This document shows positions 7,135-14,473 of a stretch of 16,026 bases of DNA, in pieces. Below the pieces are notes generated by a model, which was not told where the DNA came from, searched no databases, and saw only the letters and a list, made by a program, of their open reading frames with translations. The DNA comes from Candidatus Zhuqueibacterota bacterium 4484_87 (GTDB lineage Bacteria; Zhuqueibacterota; Zhuqueibacteria; Thermofontimicrobiales; Thermofontimicrobiaceae), in contig NATN01000015.1 in the NCBI GenBank assembly GCA_002085355.1, forward strand, positions 1 through 16,026. The letters are read 5' to 3'. Positions within the stretch are counted from its first letter, which is position 1; each line of letters starts with the position of its first letter. Both the position numbers and the translations under genes were made by a program.

Positions 7135-8118
7135 ATGGACGGTTTGATGTTCTCGTTGAAAAAAGAAGATGATTCGGTTCAATTAGATGATTTTTATGAT
7201 GTTGTGGTGATTGGCGGCGGTCCTGCTGGTTTAACGGCTGCAATTTATGCTTCACGTGCGAAATTAAAAACATTGATTATTGAAAAAGAAGAAATTGGCG
7301 GCGAGGCAGCGGCAACGGATATGATTGAAAATTATCCGGGATTTCCGGAGGGAATTAACGGCCATGCGCTGGCTGACCGGATGGTGGAGCAGGCCAAACG
7401 TTTTGGCGCTGTTGTTTACTATGGCTACCCGACGAATTTTGACTTTTCATCCCAGCCAAAGACTTTTCAACTGGAAGGCAAAACAATAAGCGCGCAAACA
7501 ATAATCATCGCGACCGGTACGTCACCGAAAATGCTCAATGTCCCCGGCGAACGCGAACTAAAGGGACGCGGCGTTTCCTATTGCGCCACATGTGACGCGC
7601 CGATTTTTGCAGGCAAAGACATTGCTGTGATTGGCTGCGGAAACTCAGGGCTGCAAGAAGGATTGTTCATTTTAAAATTTGTTAAATCGATTAAATTCAT
7701 TGAATTCCTGCCCACAATTCAGGCGGAAAAAATATTGCAGGATAAAATTCAAGCGCACGAAAATACAACCTGTTTTGTTAATCATCAGGTAATTTCCATC
7801 AACGGAAAAGACCGAGTGGAATCAATCACAATGAAGGATCGTGAAAGCGGTGAAGAAAAAGTCATCCCGGCGGAAGGCGTTTTCATTTACGTGGGACTGA
7901 TTCCCAACACCGATGCTTTCAAAGGACAGTTGAAATTGAACGACTGGGGCTACATCGTCACCGATGACAATCTTATGACATCTGTCCCGGGCGTTTTCGC
8001 TGCCGGTGATGTGCGGGATAAAGGTCTCCGCCAGGTTGCTACGGCAATCGGGGACGGTGCTGTCGCTGCAGTGGCAGCGGAGCATTTTGTTGAAAGTGTC
8101 CAACAAAAAAAGAAATAA
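7135..8118 (+). CDS. trxB: Thioredoxin reductase-like flavoprotein
   Basis: A 327-residue FAD enzyme that passes electrons from a nicotinamide nucleotide to a disulfide partner. It shows the FAD motif GGGPAG (27-32), the redox-active CATC (Cys150, Cys153), a nucleotide-binding GCGNSG (167-172) and the C-terminal FAAGDV (288-293). The HRRxxxR motif that usually binds the NADPH 2'-phosphate is absent; the equivalent stretch reads IEFLPTIQAEK, so NADH or another donor is plausible (inference). I chose the ATG at 7135 because AGGAGG (7121-7126) sits 8 bases before it. A GTG at 7105, preceded by GAGG, would add ten residues. The next gene is a protein disulfide oxidoreductase, the likely electron acceptor. 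Confidence 0.9.
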   Translation: MDGLMFSLKKEDDSVQLDDFYDVVVIGGGPAGLTAAIYASRAKLKTLIIEKEEIGGEAAATDMIENYPGFPEGINGHALADRMVEQAKRFGAVVYYGYPTNFDFSSQPKTFQLEGKTISAQTIIIATGTSPKMLNVPGERELKGRGVSYCATCDAPIFAGKDIAVIGCGNSGLQEGLFILKFVKSIKFIEFLPTIQAEKILQDKIQAHENTTCFVNHQVISINGKDRVESITMKDRESGEEKVIPAEGVFIYVGLIPNTDAFKGQLKLNDWGYIVTDDNLMTSVPGVFAAGDVRDKGLRQVATAIGDGAVAAVAAEHFVESVQQKKK

Positions 8119-8272
8119 AATTTGCATCAGAGAAGTTAGGATCAGGGCAAACAATCGCAGTCCTGGCAAATTAAGCATTTGGTTTTACAATCAGTAAATT
8201 TTATCTGTGGTTTTTGTAATTTAAAATCATGAAAAAATGAAGGAATAATTTTTTTTACTCAGGAGGTTAAAA

Positions 8273-8929
8273 ATGGCTCATATTCAAGAAGAAGATCGGA
8301 ATTATTTGACAAAAGAATTTGAGAAAATGGTAAACCCGGTCAAATTGGTATTTTTTACTCAGAAGTTCGAATGTCAGTACTGCGAATTGACCCATGAATT
8401 GTTGGGCGAATTGTCTGAACTGTCCGACAAAATTAATGTGGAAGTGTACGACTTTGTCGAGAACAAAGAAAAAGCCGAACAATACAACATTGCCCGCATT
8501 CCGGCGATTGTTGTTGAAGGTGAGAAAGATTACGGTATTCGCTTTTATGGCGTCCCGGCTGGATATGAATTCAGCACGCTGGTTGAGGACATTATTGATG
8601 TTTCCAAGGGGACTACAACTTTAGCGGATGAAACAAAAGAAGCTTTGAAAAAACTGGAAAAACCAGTGCACATTCAGGTATTCATCACGTTGACCTGCCC
8701 CTACTGCCCGCGCGCGGTCCGTATGGCGCATCAGATGGCGATGGAAAGTGAGCTCGTCACCGGCGATATGGTCGAAGCGTCGGAATATCCGCAGCTTTCT
8801 AACCGATACGGCGTATCTGCTGTACCGAAAATTGTAATAAATGAGAACGTCAGCTTTGAAGGTGCATTGCCAGAGGCAAATTATCTGGAGAAAGTTTTAG
8901 AAGGAGAAGGCGCTTCTAAAAAATCCTGA
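8273..8929 (+). CDS. Protein disulfide oxidoreductase with two thioredoxin folds
   Basis: A 218-residue glutaredoxin-like protein of the PDO family, made of two fused thioredoxin folds each with a CxxC centre: CQYC (34-37) and CPYC (142-145). Each fold has its cis-proline, IPAIV (Pro77) and VPKIV (Pro185). PDOs are known mainly from hyperthermophiles and some anaerobes, where a thioredoxin reductase reduces the C-terminal centre and the protein reduces, oxidises or isomerises disulfides. No signal peptide is seen, so it is cytoplasmic. AGGAGG six bases before the ATG gives a strong start. It lies 154 bp after the reductase; a weak TTGGTT/TATCTG pair with 17-base spacing (8179-8207) could allow independent transcription. 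A terminator follows. Confidence 0.9.
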   Translation: MAHIQEEDRNYLTKEFEKMVNPVKLVFFTQKFECQYCELTHELLGELSELSDKINVEVYDFVENKEKAEQYNIARIPAIVVEGEKDYGIRFYGVPAGYEFSTLVEDIIDVSKGTTTLADETKEALKKLEKPVHIQVFITLTCPYCPRAVRMAHQMAMESELVTGDMVEASEYPQLSNRYGVSAVPKIVINENVSFEGALPEANYLEKVLEGEGASKKS

Positions 8930-8981
8930 ATGGCACAATCTCCGTTAATTTCAGCGAAAAATGTTCGCATTAAATATTAGA

Positions 8982-9038
8982 AAAAAGCCTCTCCAATATT
9001 TTGCCTTAAAGTAATTCCGGCGGATTGGGAGGCTTTTT
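8982..9038. terminator. Bidirectional terminator between PDO gene and SEC-C gene
   Basis: AAAAAGCCTC-T-CCAAT (8982-8997) pairs with ATTGGGAGGCTTTTT (9024-9038). This is a 15-bp stem with a single bulged T and a 26-base loop. A and T runs form the outer ends, so it can terminate the plus-strand redox genes and the minus-strand lspA unit, which ends at 9146. Confidence 0.85.
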
Positions 9039-9145
9039 ATTTTATGCTGAAAGATTTATCACACTATTTGTTGCGATCTGTTTCGGACGGGTTGGTTGCA
9101 CTATTACATCTGCAGAATAACAGCAAATTATTTTTTGTCCTTCAT

Positions 9146-9868
9146 CTACAAATTTCTTCCGCAGCACTTTTTATATTTTTTTCCGCTACCACAAGGGCAG
9201 GGATCATTCCTGCCGACCTTCGGCGTTTCGCGATGGTAAGTTTCCACTTTTTTGAGGCCGGCCAATCCGCCGGCAGCAGACATTTCCGCCGGAGTTTTAC
9301 CGTCAAATGCCGGACGCGGCGTCTGCATCCACTGTTCGTTCAATTCTTCGATTTTTTGAGGGTCGTTCATGGCTGTCATATCGATTCCCTGCTCCTGACA
9401 CCAGAGCGCAAAATCAGTCATTAATTTCCCTTGTTCGCCCTGCATCATCGTCTCGATTTGCTTGAGCATCCCGGAATCCGTTAATTTCTGACCGGTCATT
9501 TGCTCCAGCGCCGGGGCTAATTCTTTGAGATCAATATTGCTGAAATCGATTTCCTCGGTAGGGAGCGGGGCCTCAATTATCGGCGCTTCGATTTCTTCAG
9601 TTTCTTCTGCGGATTCTTCGCTATCTTCCTCCGGCGCCACATATTCGTAAATACCTGTCAGAATAGCGTCAGCTTTTTCTCTATCAAGTTCACCGTTATC
9701 TTGCAGCAATTGTTCAACAATCCAGTTTACTTCTTCCCCGTCTTCCAACAGTTCGACAATATCTTCTGCCTCGAAACGCTTTATTGAAAATTGTTCGCAA
9801 AACTGTTCCAGATCGGCTTTCAATTGTTCCAGAGTTGGTTTCGCTTCCGGGAGATCCTGGAGATTCAT
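9146..9868 (-). CDS. SEC-C motif protein with acidic linker
   Basis: A 240-residue soluble protein. The last 20 residues carry a canonical SEC-C zinc motif, GRNDPCPCGSGKKYKKCC (Cys224, Cys226, Cys235, Cys236), like the SecA C-terminal tail that contacts SecB and ribosomes. Residues 1-76 are predicted helical, 77-107 form a highly acidic Glu/Asp linker, and 108-210 are an unassigned domain with TPRPAFDGKTPAEM (183-196), a pattern recurrent just before SEC-C tails. Biochemical function is unknown. Its ATG overlaps the lspA stop as ATGA (9865-9868), and AGAGGA lies about 7 bases upstream inside lspA, so translation is probably coupled. It ends before a bidirectional terminator. Confidence 0.85.
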   Translation of the reverse strand: MNLQDLPEAKPTLEQLKADLEQFCEQFSIKRFEAEDIVELLEDGEEVNWIVEQLLQDNGELDREKADAILTGIYEYVAPEEDSEESAEETEEIEAPIIEAPLPTEEIDFSNIDLKELAPALEQMTGQKLTDSGMLKQIETMMQGEQGKLMTDFALWCQEQGIDMTAMNDPQKIEELNEQWMQTPRPAFDGKTPAEMSAAGGLAGLKKVETYHRETPKVGRNDPCPCGSGKKYKKCCGRNL

Positions 9869-10404
9869 ATCTGTTCCTCTTCAAAAATTTCAGATTCTGA
9901 TGTTTCGTCATTGTATTTAAGCATGAAAAGTCCCAACAAAACCGCCCCGATGGTAATGAGTATGTCGGCAACATTGAAAACAGGCCAGCTAAATTTGTCA
10001 AAATAGTGCAAATGAATAAAATCAATCACATAACCGCGCATGATGCGTTCGGAGATATTTCCAATTGCTCCCGATAAAATGAGCATCAAAGCAATCAGCG
10101 GCAGAAAAGTGCCTTTGCGGAATTTCCAGATGAGATAAATGAGAAATCCCATTGCAACGGAAGAGAGGCTGTAAATGATCCACAGACGCAGACCGTCATC
10201 GATTGATTGCAACATGCTAAATGCAATGGCAGTATTTTCCGTATAGCGTAATTCGATGTAATTTTTTATGATTTGGATCGGAGCGGCGTGATGCAAAAAG
10301 CTTTTTGCCAGCCATTTTGTCGCCAGATCGCAGCTTGAACAAGCAAGCACCAAAACAGCCAGAATAAAAATCCGCAATTTCCGTCTGACTACTATTTGAA
10401 TCAT
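9865..10404 (-). CDS. lspA: Lipoprotein signal peptidase (signal peptidase II)
   Basis: A 179-residue inner-membrane aspartic protease that removes signal peptides from diacylglyceryl-modified prolipoproteins. Four hydrophobic segments are seen. The catalytic dyad is intact: Asp128 in GYVIDFI and Asp147 in FNVADI. The conserved ENT.IAFS is present as ENTAIAFS, with Ala replacing the usual Gly, and GN..DR appears as GNISER with Glu119 replacing Asp; both are mild changes. The ATG at 10404 is preferred over a TTG at 10419, because AAAGGAAA lies correctly for the ATG and would fall inside the longer version. The MEMO lipoprotein in this window is a plausible substrate. It overlaps the SEC-C gene by 4 bases. 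Confidence 0.95.
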   Translation of the reverse strand: MIQIVVRRKLRIFILAVLVLACSSCDLATKWLAKSFLHHAAPIQIIKNYIELRYTENTAIAFSMLQSIDDGLRLWIIYSLSSVAMGFLIYLIWKFRKGTFLPLIALMLILSGAIGNISERIMRGYVIDFIHLHYFDKFSWPVFNVADILITIGAVLLGLFMLKYNDETSESEIFEEEQI

Positions 10405-10442
10405 AACTTTCCTTTGCAATTAAATATGAAAATCTCCGCAAT

Positions 10443-10471
10443 AAAATACTAATATTTTCAATAAAAATCAA
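10443..10471 (-). promoter_or_regulatory. Candidate promoter of the lspA unit
   Basis: On the minus strand, TTGATT (10466-10471) is followed by 17 bases and TATTTT (10443-10448), giving a leader of about 30 bases before the ATG at 10404. The site is AT-rich, so chance matches are possible. Confidence 0.45.
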
Positions 10472-10474
10472 GTG

Positions 10475-10493
10475 CGCATTTTTCAAAAATGCG
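10475..10493. promoter_or_regulatory. 19-bp perfect palindrome next to the lspA promoter
   Basis: CGCATTTTTCAAAAATGCG is two 9-base half-sites around one central base, ending 4 bp from the predicted lspA -35 hexamer. A one-base loop makes an RNA hairpin unlikely to be the point, so a dimeric regulator site is the more natural reading. No regulator is identified. Confidence 0.35.
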
Positions 10494-10644
10494 ATTTTCC
10501 GTTAAATTCACAAGGTTGTTTTTCGAAAAAGCACTCCCTTCCATTGCGCAATCGGAAAACTTTCTGAATTTCAAAACCCGCCTTGTTTGTTTCTCAATTT
10601 TTAGCTTGCAATAATGATTAGATTTCCTTATTTTTGTGTTACTC

Positions 10645-10863
10645 ACTAAGCTTTTGTAAAAAACAGGTTTTTTCTTCAAAACAAGAAAAGCAGCAAAGAT
10701 TAACCGCGAAATTCACCAAGTATGCACGAAGGGCACAAAGATTTTTATTTGGCCTGATCAAAGTGATTTTTAAGGTATTAGACTTGTGTGATAAAAATAT
10801 TAACTTTTTCATTGCGAGCTTTGCGGACTTTGCGATAAAAAATCAAATTTGCAAAAGTTTAGT
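10645..10863. repeat. MITE-like element with terminal inverted repeats
   Basis: The ends ACTAAGCTTTTGTAAA (10645-10660) and TTTGCAAAAGTTTAGT (10848-10863) are inverted repeats matching at 14 of 16 bases. Inside are two arms rich in CGCAAAG/GCACGAAG-type words: 10701-10740 and, in opposite orientation, 10811-10835. AT-rich DNA lies between them. There is no transposase, so any movement would need enzymes in trans. Its right half is found again, inverted, at 14474-14583. The element ends 28 bp before the dipeptidyl peptidase ATG and may supply that gene's promoter. Naming it a MITE is inference. Confidence 0.65.
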
Positions 10864-10891
10864 TACTCATTAAAATTCAGGAGGAGTTTGA

Positions 10892-13105
10892 ATGCGAAAC
10901 AAATTCATGTTTTTCATCAGCATCTTTCTTATTTTTTTAATTCTTATCACTTCCTCAAATCTGCTGGCTCAAAAGAAAAAACTCACTTATAAGCAAGTCT
11001 ATCAACGCGGCGAACCCCGGTTATTGGGATCTCTGCCCAGTATCCGCGGATGGGCAGATGACCAACATTATTTGAAATACGACAGAGGAAACCGTAAAAA
11101 AGGAATATCAAGCCGACTGATGAAAGTGGATGCGAAAACCGGCGAAGAATCTGTTTTCTTTGACTATGGGACGTACAAAGAAAAATTGCCAAAGGGATTT
11201 TCTCTGCAAACAGCAGCGCAGCACACGGATGACTACACCGGGTTTATTTTTCAGCGAAAAAGCGACCTTTTTTATTTCTCCACCAAAACAGAAAATTTTC
11301 GTCAACTGACAGCTAACCCGGCAATGGAAAAAAATCCCAAACTCTCTCCTGACGGAAAATGGGTAGCGTTTACCCGCAAGCATGATTTATTTGCTATCAA
11401 TCTGGAAACAGGACTGGAGTACCAGCTCACATCTGACGGCTCGGATGTGGTTTACAACGGGTGGGCTTCCTGGGTTTACTACGAAGAAATTTTGGGACGG
11501 GCTACGCGCTACGCCGCTTTTTGGTGGTCGCCAAACAGCGAAATGATTGCATTCCTGCGCTTCGACGACAGCCCTGTACCAACTTTTCCTTTGTTTCGCG
11601 CGGATGGCGTCCACGGCAAATTGGAAATAGAGCGCTATCCCAAAGTCGGAGACCCCAATCCGGATGTTAAATTGGGTATTGTAAATCTGCAAAATCAAAA
11701 AACCGTCTGGGTTGATACCAAGGGCGACTCGAAACAGTACATTGCCTGGCCCTTCTGGACTCCTGACAGCAAACGATTGTTTTTTCAATGGATGAATCGG
11801 GGACAGGATGAAATTCGAATTTATTCTGCAAATCCTGAGAGCGGAAAAATTACGCCGATTTATTCCGAAAAAAATTCTGCCTGGGTGGAATGGTTTGAAA
11901 GTATCTATTTTTTAAAAGACAATAGCGGCTTTTTGCTCCGATCGGCTAAAGATGGTTGGTCACATCTCTATTATTTTGACATGACCGGAAAATTAAAAAA
12001 ACGGTTGACCAAAGGAAAATACACTGTTACCGGAATTTCGTGTATCGATGAAAAAAATCAGCGTATATTTTTCACCCGCACTTTGGGTAACAATTTGGAA
12101 ACACATCTTTATTCAGTGGGTCTGGACGGGAAAAATCTGAAACGGATCACGAAAAGCAAAGGCACTCATCGGGTGACTGTTTCCCCGGGCGGGAGTTATT
12201 TCATCGACACTTACAGCAACATTACACAACCATCGCGAAAAGAGCTTTTTGACACTGAGGGAAAATCACTGAAACTTTTCGGCGATCAAAAATTGCCCGT
12301 TATGGATGAATACGATTTGGCAAAAGTGGAATTATTCACAATCCCATCGGGTGACGGTTATGATTTACCCGCTGTCTGGTATCTTCCTCCGGATTTTGAT
12401 AAGAGTAAAAAATATCCGGTAATCATCACTATTTACGGTGGCCCCGGATCCGGCACAGTTGCAGATCGATTTCCTTATTGGCTTGGGAATTACTACCTTG
12501 CTCAAAATGGCATTATTGTAATGGCTGTTGATCATCGGGGATCAGGACATTTTGGTAAAAAAGGCGAATGGCTCATGCACCGGAACCTGGGAAAATGGGA
12601 GATGCACGACTATATTGCGGCTGTCAAATGGCTGAGGGAAAAACCGTTCGTCGATCCGACGCGTATCGGCATTACCGGCGGCAGTTACGGCGGCTATGTA
12701 ACGTGCATGGCTTTGACCTATGGCGCTGACTATTTCACTCACGGGATCGCTCAATATTCGGTGACAGACTGGCGCTTGTATGACTCTATTTACACCGAGC
12801 GCTACATGGACACGCCAGAAGAAAATCCCGAAGGTTATGAATTTGGATCAGTTCTAACACATGCCGATAAATACAAAGGGCATTTGCTCATTACTCACGG
12901 CATCATGGACGATAATGTGCACATGCAAAACACAATTCAGTTCATTGATTTGCTTGAAGACATGAACAAAGATTTTGAATTAATGATCTATCCGGGATCC
13001 CGACATGGCATCGGCGGTATGAAACGGATGCACGCCAGCCGCTTGAATTTGGAGTTCTGGTTCAGAAATCTATTGGGGAAAAAGTTTGAAATTCCTGCAG
13101 AATAA
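10892..13105 (+). CDS. Dipeptidyl peptidase IV-type serine peptidase (S9B)
   Basis: A 737-residue exported peptidase removing N-terminal dipeptides, usually after proline or alanine. A signal peptide spans about residues 1-26, ending SSNLLAQ. A DPPIV-type beta-propeller follows (about 60-480), including the WVYYEEI motif, in which Glu198 and Glu199 match the DPP4 pair that anchors the free amino terminus. The alpha/beta-hydrolase domain (about 485-730) has GGSYGGY (Ser598), MDDNVH (Asp673) and SRHGIGG (His705) as catalytic triad, and YGGPGS forming the oxyanion region. Length matches the family. AGGAGGAG five bases before the ATG is a strong binding site. It stands alone, between a repeat element upstream and a shared terminator downstream. 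Periplasmic peptide scavenging is inferred. Confidence 0.95.
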   Translation: MRNKFMFFISIFLIFLILITSSNLLAQKKKLTYKQVYQRGEPRLLGSLPSIRGWADDQHYLKYDRGNRKKGISSRLMKVDAKTGEESVFFDYGTYKEKLPKGFSLQTAAQHTDDYTGFIFQRKSDLFYFSTKTENFRQLTANPAMEKNPKLSPDGKWVAFTRKHDLFAINLETGLEYQLTSDGSDVVYNGWASWVYYEEILGRATRYAAFWWSPNSEMIAFLRFDDSPVPTFPLFRADGVHGKLEIERYPKVGDPNPDVKLGIVNLQNQKTVWVDTKGDSKQYIAWPFWTPDSKRLFFQWMNRGQDEIRIYSANPESGKITPIYSEKNSAWVEWFESIYFLKDNSGFLLRSAKDGWSHLYYFDMTGKLKKRLTKGKYTVTGISCIDEKNQRIFFTRTLGNNLETHLYSVGLDGKNLKRITKSKGTHRVTVSPGGSYFIDTYSNITQPSRKELFDTEGKSLKLFGDQKLPVMDEYDLAKVELFTIPSGDGYDLPAVWYLPPDFDKSKKYPVIITIYGGPGSGTVADRFPYWLGNYYLAQNGIIVMAVDHRGSGHFGKKGEWLMHRNLGKWEMHDYIAAVKWLREKPFVDPTRIGITGGSYGGYVTCMALTYGADYFTHGIAQYSVTDWRLYDSIYTERYMDTPEENPEGYEFGSVLTHADKYKGHLLITHGIMDDNVHMQNTIQFIDLLEDMNKDFELMIYPGSRHGIGGMKRMHASRLNLEFWFRNLLGKKFEIPAE

Positions 13106-13117
13106 TCTCTTAAATTT

Positions 13118-13150
13118 ACAAACCCGGCTTTTTCAAAGAGCCGGGTTTGT
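13118..13150. terminator. Bidirectional terminator between convergent genes
   Basis: A perfect 12-bp stem, ACAAACCCGGCT (13118-13129) with AGCCGGGTTTGT (13139-13150), encloses a 9-base loop. It is followed by TCTATTTT on the plus strand and by a short AT run on the minus strand. It separates the dipeptidyl peptidase stop (13105) from the isomerase-like stop (13157) and can serve both. Confidence 0.9.
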
Positions 13151-13156
13151 TCTATT

Positions 13157-14290
13157 TTAATACATATCATTGAATGCTAACTGCGCTTCAACAACTGCAT
13201 TCCGCATCAGATCTTCTGCTTTTGCGGTTTCCCTGTTTTGCAAATAAGTCATTAATTGTTGATAATCAATCTCCTGAGCAGCATGTGCGCACGCTTCCCA
13301 GCTTAAAATGGATCGCACAAGGCGATCTATTGCCTGATCGACATTGTCGTAAGCACGAGGCTGCATATCATGCCCTTTCCAGCGGCCGTAACCTGCCTGT
13401 TGGATGAGCCCGGCAATTGCGATATTCATGCCGTTAATTCGCGTTCCGTGATCAATATCGTATTTCCCGGGACCGCCGAGTATGATGCCGTCATTGTATC
13501 CCTGACTGTTGAGATGCATGTGCACCATAGCGTCGTTGTCCAGTTCCTCGACTGTGTCGTAAACGTGATCCAGACCTATCATCTCGGAATGGCCGAATTC
13601 TTTGTTGACACCTTTTTTCGTCCGGGTAATGCCAAATTCCTCCTCCAATTTCCGCCAAAAAAGAATCGCGCTGGCAACGGTGGGAATAAGCATCGCCGGA
13701 TGTCCCTCATTGGGTTTGGGCTCAAATCCGATGTACATTTCTCCGCCCATTTTTTCTTCAAACTGACAAAGCGAAGCGATACTTTTTTTAAGATTCTGAT
13801 ACATTTCCCGAATACCGATAGTCGCAATGTCGTAGCCATAAGAGCCATTCCAGAGCACGAGCGTTGGCGCCATTTTTTCATCAGGATACCAGGCTTTTCG
13901 CAATGGGCCATAGGCGATTTCCACTGTCTTTTGCCCTAACTCTTCAGTGGCAGCTCTCTCTTTTTTGTCCAGAGAACAAATACCCCCATACGCAAAATGA
14001 GCGTGTGCTCCCGGCGTAATCATTGCCAAATAGATTCCTGTCTCACTGAGTGCATCGGCAACTGCCGCGCCATTTTCTTCATTGACCTCAGTGTCATAGT
14101 GCAATTCCAAACCAAGTACAATATTCTCCGGCAACCGTGGGACTATTCTTTCCTTTATCAATCGAACGACCTGGTCCGAGGGCAGTTTGTCCCAGGCCCA
14201 ATCAGGTCTGATATCTGCGGGTACAAAGCCGCCTTTCCCTGCGTTGAACGTCCAACGGCAAATGCTGTGAAATGATTTTTTTTCTGCCAT
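13157..14290 (-). CDS. Xylose isomerase-like TIM-barrel protein
   Basis: A 377-residue protein resembling class I xylose isomerase along its length. By eye against the Streptomyces enzyme, these align: LHYD (His64) with FHDDD; LVLWNG with VAWGG; FEPKPNE (Glu190, Lys192); GVNKEFGHSEM (Glu231, His234); KYDID (Asp278, Asp280); and GHDMQP (Asp308). One metal ligand differs: the HIDLN aspartate is replaced by His259 in HMHLN. The fold and two-metal site are probably kept, but the substrate may not be xylose. The ATG at 14290 is preferred over 14302 because GGAGAGG lies just upstream of it and between the two. A good promoter lies at 14361-14389. It is a single-gene unit sharing a terminator with the dipeptidyl peptidase gene. 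Confidence 0.85.
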   Translation of the reverse strand: MAEKKSFHSICRWTFNAGKGGFVPADIRPDWAWDKLPSDQVVRLIKERIVPRLPENIVLGLELHYDTEVNEENGAAVADALSETGIYLAMITPGAHAHFAYGGICSLDKKERAATEELGQKTVEIAYGPLRKAWYPDEKMAPTLVLWNGSYGYDIATIGIREMYQNLKKSIASLCQFEEKMGGEMYIGFEPKPNEGHPAMLIPTVASAILFWRKLEEEFGITRTKKGVNKEFGHSEMIGLDHVYDTVEELDNDAMVHMHLNSQGYNDGIILGGPGKYDIDHGTRINGMNIAIAGLIQQAGYGRWKGHDMQPRAYDNVDQAIDRLVRSILSWEACAHAAQEIDYQQLMTYLQNRETAKAEDLMRNAVVEAQLAFNDMY

Positions 14291-14360
14291 ATCCCTCTCC
14301 ATCTATTTTATCATTGTGCAGCCCCAATTTATCAAGCCAACTCTTGATAAAAACCGTTAA

Positions 14361-14389
14361 AATATATGCAAAATTTCTATCAAAGTCAA
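14361..14389 (-). promoter_or_regulatory. Sigma70-type promoter for the isomerase-like gene
   Basis: On the minus strand, TTGACT (14384-14389) is followed by 17 bases and TATATT (14361-14366), giving a leader of about 65 bases. Both hexamers and the spacing are identical to those of the ACT-MEMO promoter. Confidence 0.65.
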
Positions 14390-14473
14390 GGTACAGAAAA
14401 ATCTGCTTCACTTTTTTTGATCAGAGGGGAAATTCGACATAATTTTACATTTTTAATAAATTCAGGGATAATT

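Larger units (their letters stand above)
10405..10891. other. Intergenic region between lspA and the dipeptidyl peptidase gene
   Basis: This divergent spacer of about 490 bases holds the lspA promoter candidate (10443-10471), a perfect 19-bp palindrome next to it (10475-10493), a shorter palindrome TTTTTCGAAAAA (10519-10530) and a MITE-like element (10645-10863). A 79-codon open frame crossing the element (10634-10873) is not a credible gene: it consists of repeat sequence and has no start context. Confidence 0.6.

Noticed and set aside
9044..9424. 126-codon plus-strand open frame after the redox genes
   Set aside because: It follows a terminator and is mostly antisense to the SEC-C gene, whose motifs are clear.
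9865..10404. Lipobox-like LACSSC near the LspA N-terminus
   Set aside because: The position is the first membrane segment of LspA just before the conserved D..TK motif; a cleaved lipoprotein signal there would destroy the enzyme.
10634..10873. 79-codon open frame across the repeat element
   Set aside because: It is translated repeat sequence; such elements are commonly mis-annotated as small proteins.
13370..13939. 189-codon plus-strand open frame opposite the isomerase-like gene
   Set aside because: It lies entirely antisense to a well-supported coding region, has no recognisable domain and no convincing ribosome binding site.
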